A DNA stretch of 30,175 nucleotides, from NCBI GenBank assembly GCA_964504985.1, contig CAZDFU010000012.1:1-30175 (forward strand), in the 5' to 3' direction. The stretch is from CAZDFU01 sp964504985. Its GTDB lineage: Bacteria > Patescibacteriota > Microgenomatia > Daviesbacterales > UBA10151. A program made the position numbers and the translations under genes. The notes beneath the pieces are model-generated. The model worked only from the letters and a program-made list of their open reading frames with translations. It did no database searches and was not told where the DNA came from. Of this stretch, positions 13,345 through 20,876 are shown one piece after another. Position 1 is the stretch's first letter. Each line of letters opens with the position of its first letter.

Positions 13345-14688
13345 ATGGCAGCCAATGATATTTCTCTTAAAGCAACTGATCCTCAAATTTACAATCTAGT
13401 TAAAGCAGAAGAAAAAAGACAATGGGAAGTCTTGGAAATGATTCCTTCAGAAAATTATGCCTCACAAGCAGTAATGGAAGCAATGGGAACTGTATTGGGA
13501 AATAAATATTCAGAAGGTTATCCAAAGAAACGTTACTATCAAGGGAATGAGGTAGTTGATCAAGTTGAATCTCTTGCACAAGAAAGAGCTAAAAAATTAT
13601 TTAATGTACCGTATGTTAATGTTCAACCTCATTCTGGTTCTCCAGCAAACTTGGCTGTTTATGTTGCGCTTTTAGAGCCTTATAAAGGTAAGATCATGGG
13701 ATTATCTTTGGCATTTGGAGGTCATTTGACTCATGGTCAGCCAGTATCTGCAACCGGAAAATTTTTCAAATCAGTTCAATATACTCTAGGGAAGGGTGGT
13801 CATTTAGATTATGATGCTATAGAAAAACAGGCAATTAAAGAAAAGCCGGATATTATTGTATGCGGATTTACTGCTTACCCCCGCATTATTGATTTTAAAC
13901 GGTTTGCCCAAATCGCTGATAAGGTAGGTGCATATCTGATGGCTGATATTGCGCATATTACTGGGCTTATTATTGCTGGTGCGCATCCTTCTCCGGTTCC
14001 ATATGTACATATAGTTACAACAACAACGCATAAAACACTCAGAGGTCCAAGAGGTGCAATGATTATGGTGACAGAAAGAGGACTTAAAAAAAATCCTGAC
14101 CTGCCAAAGCTTATCGACAATGCTATAATTCCCGGGCTTCAAGGCGGGCCTCATGATAACCAAACAGCTGCAATTGCAGTCTGTTTAAAAGAGGCATCTT
14201 CAGCATCTTTTAAAAAGTACGGGATTCAAATAGTAAAAAATGCCAAAAAACTTGCAGAAGAACTTACAAAATATGGGTTCAATCTTGTTAGTGGGGGTAC
14301 AGAAAATCATCTGTTGTTAATAGATCTTAGCAATAAAAATATTAATGGTGCTATTGCTGCTTTGGCTCTGGAAATTGGCGGGATAGTAGGAAATAAAAAC
14401 GCTGTACCGGATGATCCAATGCCTCCTTTTTATCCATCTGGTATAAGACTTGGTACACCGGCTATAACTACCCGTGGCATGAAAGAGAAAGATATGATTA
14501 GAGTTGCAAGTTGGATTAACCAGGTGATTGAGGAGGTTAAAGGAGAATATTTGCCAAAAGATAAAGAAGAAAGAGGTAAATTCTGGAAAGAGTTTAAGGT
14601 TAGAGTTTCAAAAAATAAAAAACTGATAAGCATATCCAAAGAGGTTAAAAATTTCTGTTCTAAATTTCCAGTTCCAGGAATAGATTAA
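13345..14688 (+). CDS. glyA: Serine hydroxymethyltransferase
   Basis: This PLP enzyme converts serine and tetrahydrofolate to glycine and 5,10-methylene-THF. The signatures are complete: EMIPSENYAS, the substrate-site YSEGYPKKRYY, HSGSPANLAVY, and the PLP lysine in TTTTHKTLRGPRGA. Starting at 13345 (MAANDISL) puts that lysine at residue 230, next to K229 of E. coli GlyA, and gives 447 aa. An in-frame ATG at 13318 adds nine residues but overlaps the apparent promoter and lacks a ribosome site. folD follows after 44 nt, and both feed the purine genes further on. Confidence 0.93.
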   Translation: MAANDISLKATDPQIYNLVKAEEKRQWEVLEMIPSENYASQAVMEAMGTVLGNKYSEGYPKKRYYQGNEVVDQVESLAQERAKKLFNVPYVNVQPHSGSPANLAVYVALLEPYKGKIMGLSLAFGGHLTHGQPVSATGKFFKSVQYTLGKGGHLDYDAIEKQAIKEKPDIIVCGFTAYPRIIDFKRFAQIADKVGAYLMADIAHITGLIIAGAHPSPVPYVHIVTTTTHKTLRGPRGAMIMVTERGLKKNPDLPKLIDNAIIPGLQGGPHDNQTAAIAVCLKEASSASFKKYGIQIVKNAKKLAEELTKYGFNLVSGGTENHLLLIDLSNKNINGAIAALALEIGGIVGNKNAVPDDPMPPFYPSGIRLGTPAITTRGMKEKDMIRVASWINQVIEEVKGEYLPKDKEERGKFWKEFKVRVSKNKKLISISKEVKNFCSKFPVPGID

Positions 14689-14716
14689 TATTTTGTAATA
14701 CTAGTCCGTTTCATTA

Positions 14717-14725
14717 TGGTATAGT
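14717..14725 (+). promoter_or_regulatory. extended -10 promoter of folD (leaderless)
   Basis: TGGTATAGT, with TATAGT at 14720-14725, and the folD ATG at 14733, 7 nt later. There is no good -35 at the usual distance; the TGn extension would compensate. Confidence 0.5.
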
Positions 14726-14732
14726 ATTCTTC

Positions 14733-15575
14733 ATGAAAGTTTCTGGTAAAAAAGTAGCTGAAGCAATATTAAAGAAACTCCAAAAAGAAATAGAAAGAAA
14801 AGATCTTAGACCCCGCCTGGCTATAATCTTGGCCAATAATAATCCTTCCTCCAGAATTTATGTAAATAATAAATTAAAAGCAGCAGAAAAAGCAGGGATT
14901 GAAGCCAGGCTTTATGAGTTCTCTAAAAATGAAAGGGAAAAATGTTTGGCTGCTTTAAAAGAGCTTGATAAGGACCCTGAAATTACCGGAATAATAGTTC
15001 AGTATCCAGTTTATGAGGGTTGGAATTTTGATGATTTTGAGAGTGAGATCAGCCCGCAAAAAGATGTGGATGGGTTTAGAAATGATTCTAAATTTTGGGG
15101 AGCTACAGCCCTGGCTGTTTGGGAAATGTTAACAGCATTTGCAATGCTGGAGGGTTTTAAAAAAGCAGAAGATTTTTTAAAGGGTAAAAGAATAGTTTTG
15201 TTGGGTAAAGGTAAGGCAGCAGGAAGACCAACACTTAAATTATTAACTGAAAGAGGGTTTGAAGTTTTTGTTGTTGATAAGACCACTGAAAATCCCAACC
15301 CGATTATTAAAAAAGCAGATGTGGTGATTTCGGCAACAGGAGTAAAAAACATTATTAATAAATCAAATCTAAAAAAAGGAAGCTACGTGGTGGCAGTAGG
15401 AGTTGGTAAAGAAGTGGTAGATGGCAGGACTGTTATTTTTGGAGATATTAATGAGGATGAAGTTTCAAAAATTGCCAGGTTTTACTGTCCAACAATTGGC
15501 GGAATTGGTCCCTTAACAATTGTATCTCTTTTAAAAAATGTGGTAGAATCAGCCAAAGGAGTAAAGAGTTCATAG
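14733..15575 (+). CDS. folD: Methylenetetrahydrofolate dehydrogenase/cyclohydrolase
   Basis: FolD oxidises 5,10-methylene-THF and hydrolyses the product to 10-formyl-THF, the formyl donor of PurN. The catalytic Tyr and Lys are in SSRIYVNNKLKAAEKAGI; IIVQYPVY replaces the usual VQLPLP; PQKDVDGF is intact; the dinucleotide-binding loop reads LGKGKAAGRPT; and CPTIGGIGPLTIVSLL stands for the usual TPVPGGVGPMT. At 280 aa it is full length, but divergent in the QLPLP and TPVPGG motifs. It follows glyA, forming a one-carbon pair. Confidence 0.9.
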   Translation: MKVSGKKVAEAILKKLQKEIERKDLRPRLAIILANNNPSSRIYVNNKLKAAEKAGIEARLYEFSKNEREKCLAALKELDKDPEITGIIVQYPVYEGWNFDDFESEISPQKDVDGFRNDSKFWGATALAVWEMLTAFAMLEGFKKAEDFLKGKRIVLLGKGKAAGRPTLKLLTERGFEVFVVDKTTENPNPIIKKADVVISATGVKNIINKSNLKKGSYVVAVGVGKEVVDGRTVIFGDINEDEVSKIARFYCPTIGGIGPLTIVSLLKNVVESAKGVKSS

Positions 15576-15636
15576 TTGGTAGTTCGTAGAATTTTCTAAT
15601 AACTAATAACTAATAACTAATAACTAATAACTAAAT
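15573..15636 (+). repeat. heptamer array between folD and ybaB
   Basis: TAGTTGG, TAGTTCG and TAGAATT (15573-15593) are followed by five perfect copies of TAATAAC (15597-15631) and TAAAT, ending at the ybaB ATG. The first unit supplies the TAG stop codon of folD. It is of the same family as the array before rpsU. The nearest ribosome site, AAAGGAG at 15555-15561, is upstream of the whole array. Confidence 0.85.
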
Positions 15637-15915
15637 ATGGGTTTCATGGATAATTTAAAACAGCTTGGGGATCTCAAAAAGATGAGAGACCAGGCTATGG
15701 AATTACAAAAAAGATTGGCTGAAATAAGAATTACAATTGAACATAAAGGTGTAACTGTGGTGATGACAGCAGACCAAAAGGTTCAGTCAATTTCAGGGGA
15801 TATGGAGCCAAGCAAAGTTACAGAAGCTGTTAATGAAGCACTAAAACAATCACAAAAAGTGGCAGCTGAAGAAATGAAGCCTTTGATGGGTGGGATGGGT
15901 ATGCCAGGAATGTGA
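15637..15915 (+). CDS. ybaB: YbaB/EbfC family nucleoid-associated protein
   Basis: A small DNA-binding protein that forms a tweezer-like dimer and coats DNA. The 92-aa sequence has the family pattern: an N-terminal helix (LKKMRDQAMELQKRLAEI), beta strands (IEHKGVTVVMTADQKVQSI), then a second helix and a Met/Gly-rich tail (MGGMGMPGM). It usually lies between dnaX and recR; here dnaX is separated by the IS, glyA and folD, and recR by the GIY-YIG unit. ATG 15646 is an alternative start. Confidence 0.9.
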   Translation: MGFMDNLKQLGDLKKMRDQAMELQKRLAEIRITIEHKGVTVVMTADQKVQSISGDMEPSKVTEAVNEALKQSQKVAAEEMKPLMGGMGMPGM

Positions 15916-15923
15916 CACGGAGT

Positions 15924-15951
15924 GTCATCCTGAACTTGATTCAGGATCCAT
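15924..15951 (+). repeat. 28-nt palindromic repeat, left copy
   Basis: Structure: GTCAT, CCTGA, ACTTGAT, TCAGG, ATCCAT, with the two pentamers pairing and the stem extendable. The right copy, inverted, lies at 16305-16332. The 18 positions outside the stem pentamers are identical and the stems differ by compensatory changes. A small hairpin GACAC-GGA-GTGTC (15914-15926) adjoins it on the left. Confidence 0.85.
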
Positions 15952-15977
15952 GTTGTAATCGCTCATGCTAACTAGGA

Positions 15978-16262
15978 TTAGGTAACTATTTCAGCGTATA
16001 AATCTTTCCAGCTAGGGTTATTCTTCTCAATTAAATCTATTTTCCATTGTCTTTTCCAAGCCTTCAGATTTTTCTCCCTCCAAATGGCTGAATTTATATC
16101 CTCAATTCCCTCATAGTATACTAACTGATTCACATCATATTTCTTTGTAAAACTATCATGATTTCCACTTTTATGTTGATGAATTCTTTTTGGTAAATCT
16201 GAAGTTACTCCGATATATAAAGTCCCATTTCTTTTACTTGCCAAAATATATACATAGTTCAT
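15978..16262 (-). CDS. GIY-YIG nuclease family protein (YhbQ/UPF0213-like)
   Basis: The GIY-YIG motif appears as NYVYILASKRNGTLYIGVT at the N-terminus; the family's Arg is in LPKRIHQH and the acidic residue in SAIWREKNLKAWKR. The 94-aa length suits single-domain GIY-YIG proteins, which are frequent in CPR and Bacteroidetes genomes and whose roles are mostly unknown. ATG 16262 is chosen; an in-frame ATG at 16295 would add MGSDFRQNGNH, encoded by the palindrome at 16273-16290 and absent from the family. It is antisense to its neighbours. Confidence 0.88.
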   Translation of the reverse strand: MNYVYILASKRNGTLYIGVTSDLPKRIHQHKSGNHDSFTKKYDVNQLVYYEGIEDINSAIWREKNLKAWKRQWKIDLIEKNNPSWKDLYAEIVT

Positions 16263-16272
16263 ATGATTGCCA

Positions 16273-16290
16273 TTCTGACGGAAGTCAGAA
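16273..16290 (+). repeat. 7-bp palindrome upstream of the GIY-YIG gene
   Basis: TTCTGAC-GGAA-GTCAGAA. It lies just upstream of the GIY-YIG start and could be an operator or part of the mobile unit. Confidence 0.7.
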
Positions 16291-16304
16291 CCCATGTTTA
16301 TTAT

Positions 16305-16332
16305 ATGGATTCCAAATCAAGTTTGGAATGAC
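16305..16332 (-). repeat. 28-nt palindromic repeat, right copy (inverted)
   Basis: Read on the minus strand: GTCAT, TCCAA, ACTTGAT, TTGGA, ATCCAT. Compared with the left copy, three of the five stem pairs differ on both sides and still pair. Its plus-strand right arm supplies TTGGAA, a possible -35 for recR. Confidence 0.85.
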
Positions 16333-16351
16333 ATAGATAACATGATAAAAT
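16323..16351 (+). promoter_or_regulatory. recR promoter with its -35 inside the palindrome
   Basis: TTGGAA (16323-16328)-N17-TAAAAT (16346-16351), with TGA before the -10 (extended -10). The ATG at 16361 follows after 9 nt, so the message is probably leaderless. Confidence 0.5.
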
Positions 16352-16360
16352 TCACGCACT

Positions 16361-16957
16361 ATGGCACAGATCCCTAAATCAATCCAGAATTTAATTGAGG
16401 CATTTGAAAGATTGCCGGGTATCGGCCCCAAAACAGCTCAAAGGCTAACCTTTTATCTGTTGCACGCCCCAAAAGAAGAATCACAGAAACTGGCTGAGGC
16501 AGCTTTAGCCATGAAGGATAAGACAAAACTTTGTTCAATTTGTTTTAATATCGGAGAAGATGATCCTTGCAGTATCTGTGCTGATTCCTTAAGGGATAAG
16601 GCAATTATTATGGTGGTTGAGAATCCTTTAGATGTTTTAGCTCTGGAAAAAGCTAACTTCAAGGGATTTTATCATGTTTTACATGGAGTTATTTCTCCTT
16701 TAGAAAATATCGGACCGGACGAAATTCATATCAGGGAGCTGCTGCCCCGTTTAAAAGACGGGATTGTAAAAGAGTTGATTTTGGCTACAAACCCTACTAT
16801 GGAAGGGGAAGCAACTGCCATGTATATTCAGAGACTGATTTCCCCGCTGGGCATAAAGGTCACAAGAATTGCCAGGGGGCTTCCGGTTGGATCTGATTTG
16901 GAATATGCAGATGAAACAACTTTGTCCAGGGCATTAGAGGGAAGGAAAGAATATTAG
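16361..16957 (+). CDS. recR: Recombination mediator protein RecR
   Basis: RecR acts with RecO (and RecF) to load RecA on gapped DNA. Domains in order: a helix-hairpin-helix (LPGIGPKTAQRLTFYLL), a C4 zinc finger (C58, C61, C70, C73), a Toprim domain beginning at MVVENPLDVLALE, and the C-terminal RIARGLPVGSDLEYADETTLSRALEGR. Full length at 198 aa. It normally follows ybaB; here the GIY-YIG unit separates the two. Confidence 0.96.
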   Translation: MAQIPKSIQNLIEAFERLPGIGPKTAQRLTFYLLHAPKEESQKLAEAALAMKDKTKLCSICFNIGEDDPCSICADSLRDKAIIMVVENPLDVLALEKANFKGFYHVLHGVISPLENIGPDEIHIRELLPRLKDGIVKELILATNPTMEGEATAMYIQRLISPLGIKVTRIARGLPVGSDLEYADETTLSRALEGRKEY

Positions 16958-16985
16958 AATAGACTCAACCATTTTGCTTTGTTAC

Positions 16986-17015
16986 TTGTGAGTACGCCTC
17001 CTCATGATTTAGAAT
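16986..17015 (+). promoter_or_regulatory. promoter of the Q-rich small protein and probably cysS
   Basis: TTGTGA-N18-TAGAAT (16986-16991, 17010-17015); the ATG at 17022 follows after 6 nt, again leaderless. Confidence 0.5.
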
Positions 17016-17021
17016 GTAAAC

Positions 17022-17453
17022 ATGTCTGACTCAACTGGAGTAAAACAATTTATCGAAGAAGCTGGGCAAGCTGCAGGGGAAGTGGTAAAGGATGTTAAAA
17101 ATGAGCTGGGACAAATAGCTCAAGAAATGGGACAATCAATTAGCGGGCAACAGTTTACCCCCCAGCAAATTCAGCAACAACAGATTAACGATCAAAAAGA
17201 TTTAGCTGAAATAAGAAGAAAAGTAAGATTCTATCAGCAGCATACTGCAGAAGTTAATAAAGTATTAGAGGAAAATAAACAAACAGAAGCTCAAAGAATT
17301 CAAGCTCAGCAGCAGGAACAACAAAAAGCAGAGCAAGAGGAAGCTCAAAAAGCACAGCTCCCCCAAGCGGTAACCACTCAAGCTAAAGGGATAAGAGAAG
17401 ATATTGCTGAAACTATGCCTGAATTAAAAGGAGGAAGAGGCAAAGGAGGTTAA
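17022..17453 (+). CDS. Gln-rich small protein, Patescibacteria type (possibly DUF5660)
   Basis: A 143-aa soluble protein without signal peptide or membrane segment. Residues 1-45 are helical (VKQFIEEAGQAAGEVVKDVK), and residues 46-120 are Gln-rich and likely coiled coil (AQQQEQQKAEQEEAQKAQ). The tail ends in KGGRGKGG. It resembles small Q-rich proteins I associate with Microgenomates genomes, possibly annotated DUF5660; that assignment is from memory and tentative. No function is known. It is 5 nt upstream of cysS and probably co-transcribed. Confidence 0.75.
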   Translation: MSDSTGVKQFIEEAGQAAGEVVKDVKNELGQIAQEMGQSISGQQFTPQQIQQQQINDQKDLAEIRRKVRFYQQHTAEVNKVLEENKQTEAQRIQAQQQEQQKAEQEEAQKAQLPQAVTTQAKGIREDIAETMPELKGGRGKGG

Positions 17454-17458
17454 GGAAA

Positions 17459-18856
17459 ATGTTTAAACTATATAACACACTAACACGTAAGGTTGAAGGC
17501 TTTGCTCCGCTTAATCCTCCAAAAGTTAATATGTATGCTTGTGGCCCTACAGTTTATGACTATACCCATATTGGGCATCTGAGGAAATATGTAGAAGATG
17601 ATATCTTAAGAAGGAGTCTGGAAAGTAACGGGTTTGAAGTAAAATTGGTAATGAATATAACTGATGTAGGGCATTTAGTTTCTGATGAAGACTCTGGTGA
17701 AGACAAGATGGAAAAAGGCGCAAGAGAATCAGGCAAAACAGTTTGGGAAGTAGCCAAATTTTATGAAGATTATTTTTGGAAATCAACAGAGTTGGTAAAT
17801 ATTGAAAGACCGGATGTTGTGGCCAAAGCCACGGAACATATTTCTGAGCAAATTAAGCTGATTGGAAAATTGGAAAAAAGAGGTTTTATCTATATCACAG
17901 ATTATGCTGTATATTTTGACATCTCTAAATTTGCTGACTACACAAGATTATCAGGCCAAAGACTTGAAGACAAAAAAGCAGCAAGCAGAGAAGAAGTTTT
18001 TGTAGATAAGCAAAAGAGAAATCCTCAAGATTTTGCACTCTGGTTTTTTACTGTTGGACATTTTAAGGATCATACAATGAGATGGCCATCGCGGTGGGGA
18101 GAAGGATTTCCTGGCTGGCACATTGAGTGTTCTGCTATGTCAATGGAATATCTTGGCGATAGTTTTGATATCCATACAGGAGGAATAGACCATATCCCTG
18201 TTCATCATACCAATGAAATTGCTCAGTCAGAAGCTGCATCCGGTAAAAAACCCTTTGTCAAATATTGGGTGCACCATAATTTTTTAATTGTTGATGGGGA
18301 GAAGATGAGCAAGTCAAAGAAAAACTTTTATAGAATTGATGAAATTATACAAAAAGGATTTGACCCGCTGGCGTTAAGGTATTTATTTCTAACAGCTCAC
18401 TACAGGGATGAGTTAAACTTCACCTGGCAATCTTTAAGTGCTGCCCAAAATGCTCTAAATAATTTAAGAAGAATAATCAGCGGTTGGGAAGAGCCAAAAA
18501 TTGGTTGTGCGGGTTTTGAGAAAGATTTTATGGAACAAGTTTCAAATGATTTAAATATTCCCCAAGCAGTAGCAATCCTTTGGGAAATGGTAAAATCTGA
18601 TTACCCGTCTTCTGCAAAAGTAAAAACACTTTTGGAGATGGATAAAATATTAGGATTAAAGTTAGATGAGTTTTCGGGGAAACCCCCGGAAATACCGGAA
18701 GAAGTAATAAAACTGGTAAATCAAAGAGAACAGGTTAGAAAATCAGGTGATTTTAAACAGTCCGATAAACTCCGTTCAGACATCAGAAAAATGGGGTATG
18801 AGGTAGAAGATACCCAAAACGGCCCCCGCATTAGGATTGAAAAGCAGCTGCATTGA
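17459..18856 (+). CDS. cysS: Cysteinyl-tRNA synthetase
   Basis: A class I aminoacyl-tRNA synthetase. The zinc-binding and ATP signatures are present: C28 in YACGPTVYDYTHIGH (HIGH motif at 37-40), WHIECSAMS, GGIDHIPVHHTNEIAQ, and KMSKS at about residues 282-286. The C-terminal helical anticodon-binding domain ends with KLRSDIRKMGYEVEDTQNGPRI. At 465 aa it is full length. The ribosome site is GGAAA-like and the gene follows the Q-rich protein by 5 nt. Confidence 0.96.
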   Translation: MFKLYNTLTRKVEGFAPLNPPKVNMYACGPTVYDYTHIGHLRKYVEDDILRRSLESNGFEVKLVMNITDVGHLVSDEDSGEDKMEKGARESGKTVWEVAKFYEDYFWKSTELVNIERPDVVAKATEHISEQIKLIGKLEKRGFIYITDYAVYFDISKFADYTRLSGQRLEDKKAASREEVFVDKQKRNPQDFALWFFTVGHFKDHTMRWPSRWGEGFPGWHIECSAMSMEYLGDSFDIHTGGIDHIPVHHTNEIAQSEAASGKKPFVKYWVHHNFLIVDGEKMSKSKKNFYRIDEIIQKGFDPLALRYLFLTAHYRDELNFTWQSLSAAQNALNNLRRIISGWEEPKIGCAGFEKDFMEQVSNDLNIPQAVAILWEMVKSDYPSSAKVKTLLEMDKILGLKLDEFSGKPPEIPEEVIKLVNQREQVRKSGDFKQSDKLRSDIRKMGYEVEDTQNGPRIRIEKQLH

Positions 18857-18919
18857 AATTCATTAAATAAAGATTTTACTATTACATGCAAAATACAGAT
18901 GTGATAAACTTACTCTTTA

Positions 18920-19579
18920 GTGGAAATGGATATTGTTACTATTGACGGTCCTACATCATCCGGCAAAAATAGCGTCGGCTTTTTACTAGCTCGAAAATTG
19001 GGATATAAATATATCGATACCGGGATGATCTACAGAGCTGGGACCTATCTTGTATTAAAAAATAATATAGATCCTAATGATGTTTCTAAAGTAATGGATA
19101 TTTTTAGAGATTTGAAACTGGAGATTAGAGATTCTATTGATGGTCTTACAATTTTTAATGACGGAGAAAATTTAATGGATAAATTACATCTTAAAGAAGT
19201 TACAGAAAATGTGCCTGTTGTTGCTGCAATAAAAGAGGTGAGGGAAATAACTAAAATAATTCAAAGAAAGCTGGGAGAGTCCAAAAATATAGTTATGACA
19301 GGAAGGGATATTGGATCAGAAATTTTTCCCTCGGCTAAGCACAAATTTTTTCTGACTGCCAGGGATGATATAAGAGCTAAAAGAAGGTATGATCAGTTGG
19401 TAAAAACAAACCCTGCTATTAAGTATGAGGATGTTCTAAGGTCTTTGCTGGAGCGCGATAAGAAAGATTCTACCAGAGAAGTCTCTCCTTTAAGGATACC
19501 AGAAGGGGCTATCTTAATAGATAATTCTAATCTGACTGTGCAGCAGACAGTTGATGAGATGTTAAAACATATTAAATAA
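18920..19579 (+). CDS. cmk: Cytidylate kinase
   Basis: CMP kinase phosphorylates CMP and dCMP. The P-loop is GPTSSGKNS (residues 10-18), varying from the usual GPSGAGK; YIDTGMIYRAGTYL matches the family YLDTGAMYRA motif, and VMTGRDIGSEIFPSAKHKFFLTA matches the GRDIGT-V-P-A region. Length is 219 aa. GTG 18920 is used as start; a weak -10 (TAAACT, 18905-18910) lies 9 nt upstream, so the gene may be leaderless. It abuts the M16 protease gene by 1 nt. Confidence 0.92.
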   Translation: MEMDIVTIDGPTSSGKNSVGFLLARKLGYKYIDTGMIYRAGTYLVLKNNIDPNDVSKVMDIFRDLKLEIRDSIDGLTIFNDGENLMDKLHLKEVTENVPVVAAIKEVREITKIIQRKLGESKNIVMTGRDIGSEIFPSAKHKFFLTARDDIRAKRRYDQLVKTNPAIKYEDVLRSLLERDKKDSTREVSPLRIPEGAILIDNSNLTVQQTVDEMLKHIK

Positions 19580-19580
19580 T

Positions 19581-20846
19581 ATGCATCAGATTAAGACTTT
19601 AAAAAACGGTTTAACTCAAATTTCAATTTCTTTACCGCACCTTGATTCTGTAACTACACTGGTTGCAGTTGGTGCCGGTTCAAGATATGAGACAAAAAAA
19701 ACTAATGGTATTTCTCATTTCTTGGAACACATGTTTTTTAAGGGCTCCCGCAAATATCCTACTGCAGAACAAATTGCCACATTAGTTGATGGGGTTGGGG
19801 CTGTCAATAATGCTGCTACAGAGAAAGAAGTTACTTATTACTGGATTAAATCAGCTGCCAAACATATAAGACTTGCCTCAGATATTTTATCCTCAATGTT
19901 AAGGGAATCACTTTTGGCTGAAGTAGAAATTGAGCGGGAAAAGGGAGTGATTACAGAAGAACTCAGAATGTATAGAGATAACCCAGCGCGTTTTGTTTGG
20001 GAGCTTTACGAAAAATTACAGTATGGAGATCAACCTCTTGGTTGGGATATCGGAGGAGAAGAGGAGATTATTAGTAAATTAACCAGGGAAGATTTTGTAA
20101 ATTATCTTACCTCCCTTTATTCACCTAAAAATATGGTTTTGGTATATGCAGGTAAGTTACCAAAGGATATTGAGGAATTAGCAGATGATTATTTCCTGGA
20201 TTTACCGGCAAATTCCCAATACAAATTTGAGCCCTTTAAGGAAGTTAAGCAAACTAAGCCAAAAGTTAACCTTTTTTATAAGAAGACAGACCAGGCAAAC
20301 TTAGTTTTAGGAGTCTCAGCTTTTGACCGGCATAACAAAAAAAGATATGCAGCTAAATTATTAGGTGTAATTTTGGGAGAAGGTATGTCTTCCAGGTTAT
20401 TTATTCAGGTAAGAGAAAGAAGGGGCCTAGCATATACTGTTAATGCACATCACGGCAGCTATCAAGACACAGGAGAATTTACAGCCTATGCTGGTTTGAA
20501 GCTGGAAAAAATAGATGAAGGTTTAGAGGTAATTAAGGCGGAACTTGAACGGACTATTGCAGAAAAGGTCACTGAAGATGAGTTAAAAAAAGCCAAAGAA
20601 ATAATGAGAGGAAGGATAGCATTAAGGTCTGAGTCTACCAATTTTTTGGCAGAATATTTTGGCACTAATTTTGTATTAGACCGGGAGATTGAAACATTTG
20701 ATCAATTTTTGAGTGAAATAGATAAAGTAACTTCTGAGGATATACAAAATATAGCAAGGGAAATTTTTAAAAAAGAAAAATATAATTTGCAAGTAATAGG
20801 TCCATTTAAAGATAAAAGCAGGTTCCTAAAAATATTACAATCTTAA
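19581..20846 (+). CDS. M16 family zinc metallopeptidase
   Basis: An insulinase/processing-protease-type peptidase. The inverted zinc motif HFLEH is at residues 46-50 (H46, E49, H50), with the third ligand Glu in VEIEREKGVITEEL. The C-terminal half is the inactive M16 domain with RERRGLAYTVNAHHGSY, the family's R...Y substrate pair. At 421 aa it is a single-chain bacterial type, as in B. subtilis YmxG. No signal peptide, so probably cytoplasmic. Substrates are unknown. Confidence 0.93.
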   Translation: MHQIKTLKNGLTQISISLPHLDSVTTLVAVGAGSRYETKKTNGISHFLEHMFFKGSRKYPTAEQIATLVDGVGAVNNAATEKEVTYYWIKSAAKHIRLASDILSSMLRESLLAEVEIEREKGVITEELRMYRDNPARFVWELYEKLQYGDQPLGWDIGGEEEIISKLTREDFVNYLTSLYSPKNMVLVYAGKLPKDIEELADDYFLDLPANSQYKFEPFKEVKQTKPKVNLFYKKTDQANLVLGVSAFDRHNKKRYAAKLLGVILGEGMSSRLFIQVRERRGLAYTVNAHHGSYQDTGEFTAYAGLKLEKIDEGLEVIKAELERTIAEKVTEDELKKAKEIMRGRIALRSESTNFLAEYFGTNFVLDREIETFDQFLSEIDKVTSEDIQNIAREIFKKEKYNLQVIGPFKDKSRFLKILQS

Positions 20847-20876
20847 AAGAGGATCCCTTTAAAAGGATTTAAAAAA

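Larger units (their letters stand above)
15924..16332 (-). mobile_element. candidate GIY-YIG mobile unit bounded by inverted palindromes
   Basis: A single small nuclease gene, read leftward, is enclosed by two inverted copies of a 28-nt palindrome, with a further palindrome at 16273-16290. The unit is inserted between ybaB and recR, usually neighbours. The layout resembles REP elements flanking a dedicated endonuclease gene, but with a GIY-YIG enzyme. That the nuclease moves or maintains the palindromes is inference. Confidence 0.5.

Noticed and set aside
13804..14163. Minus-strand ORFs inside glyA
   Set aside because: Antisense shadows of a highly conserved enzyme, with no initiation signals and no recognisable domain.
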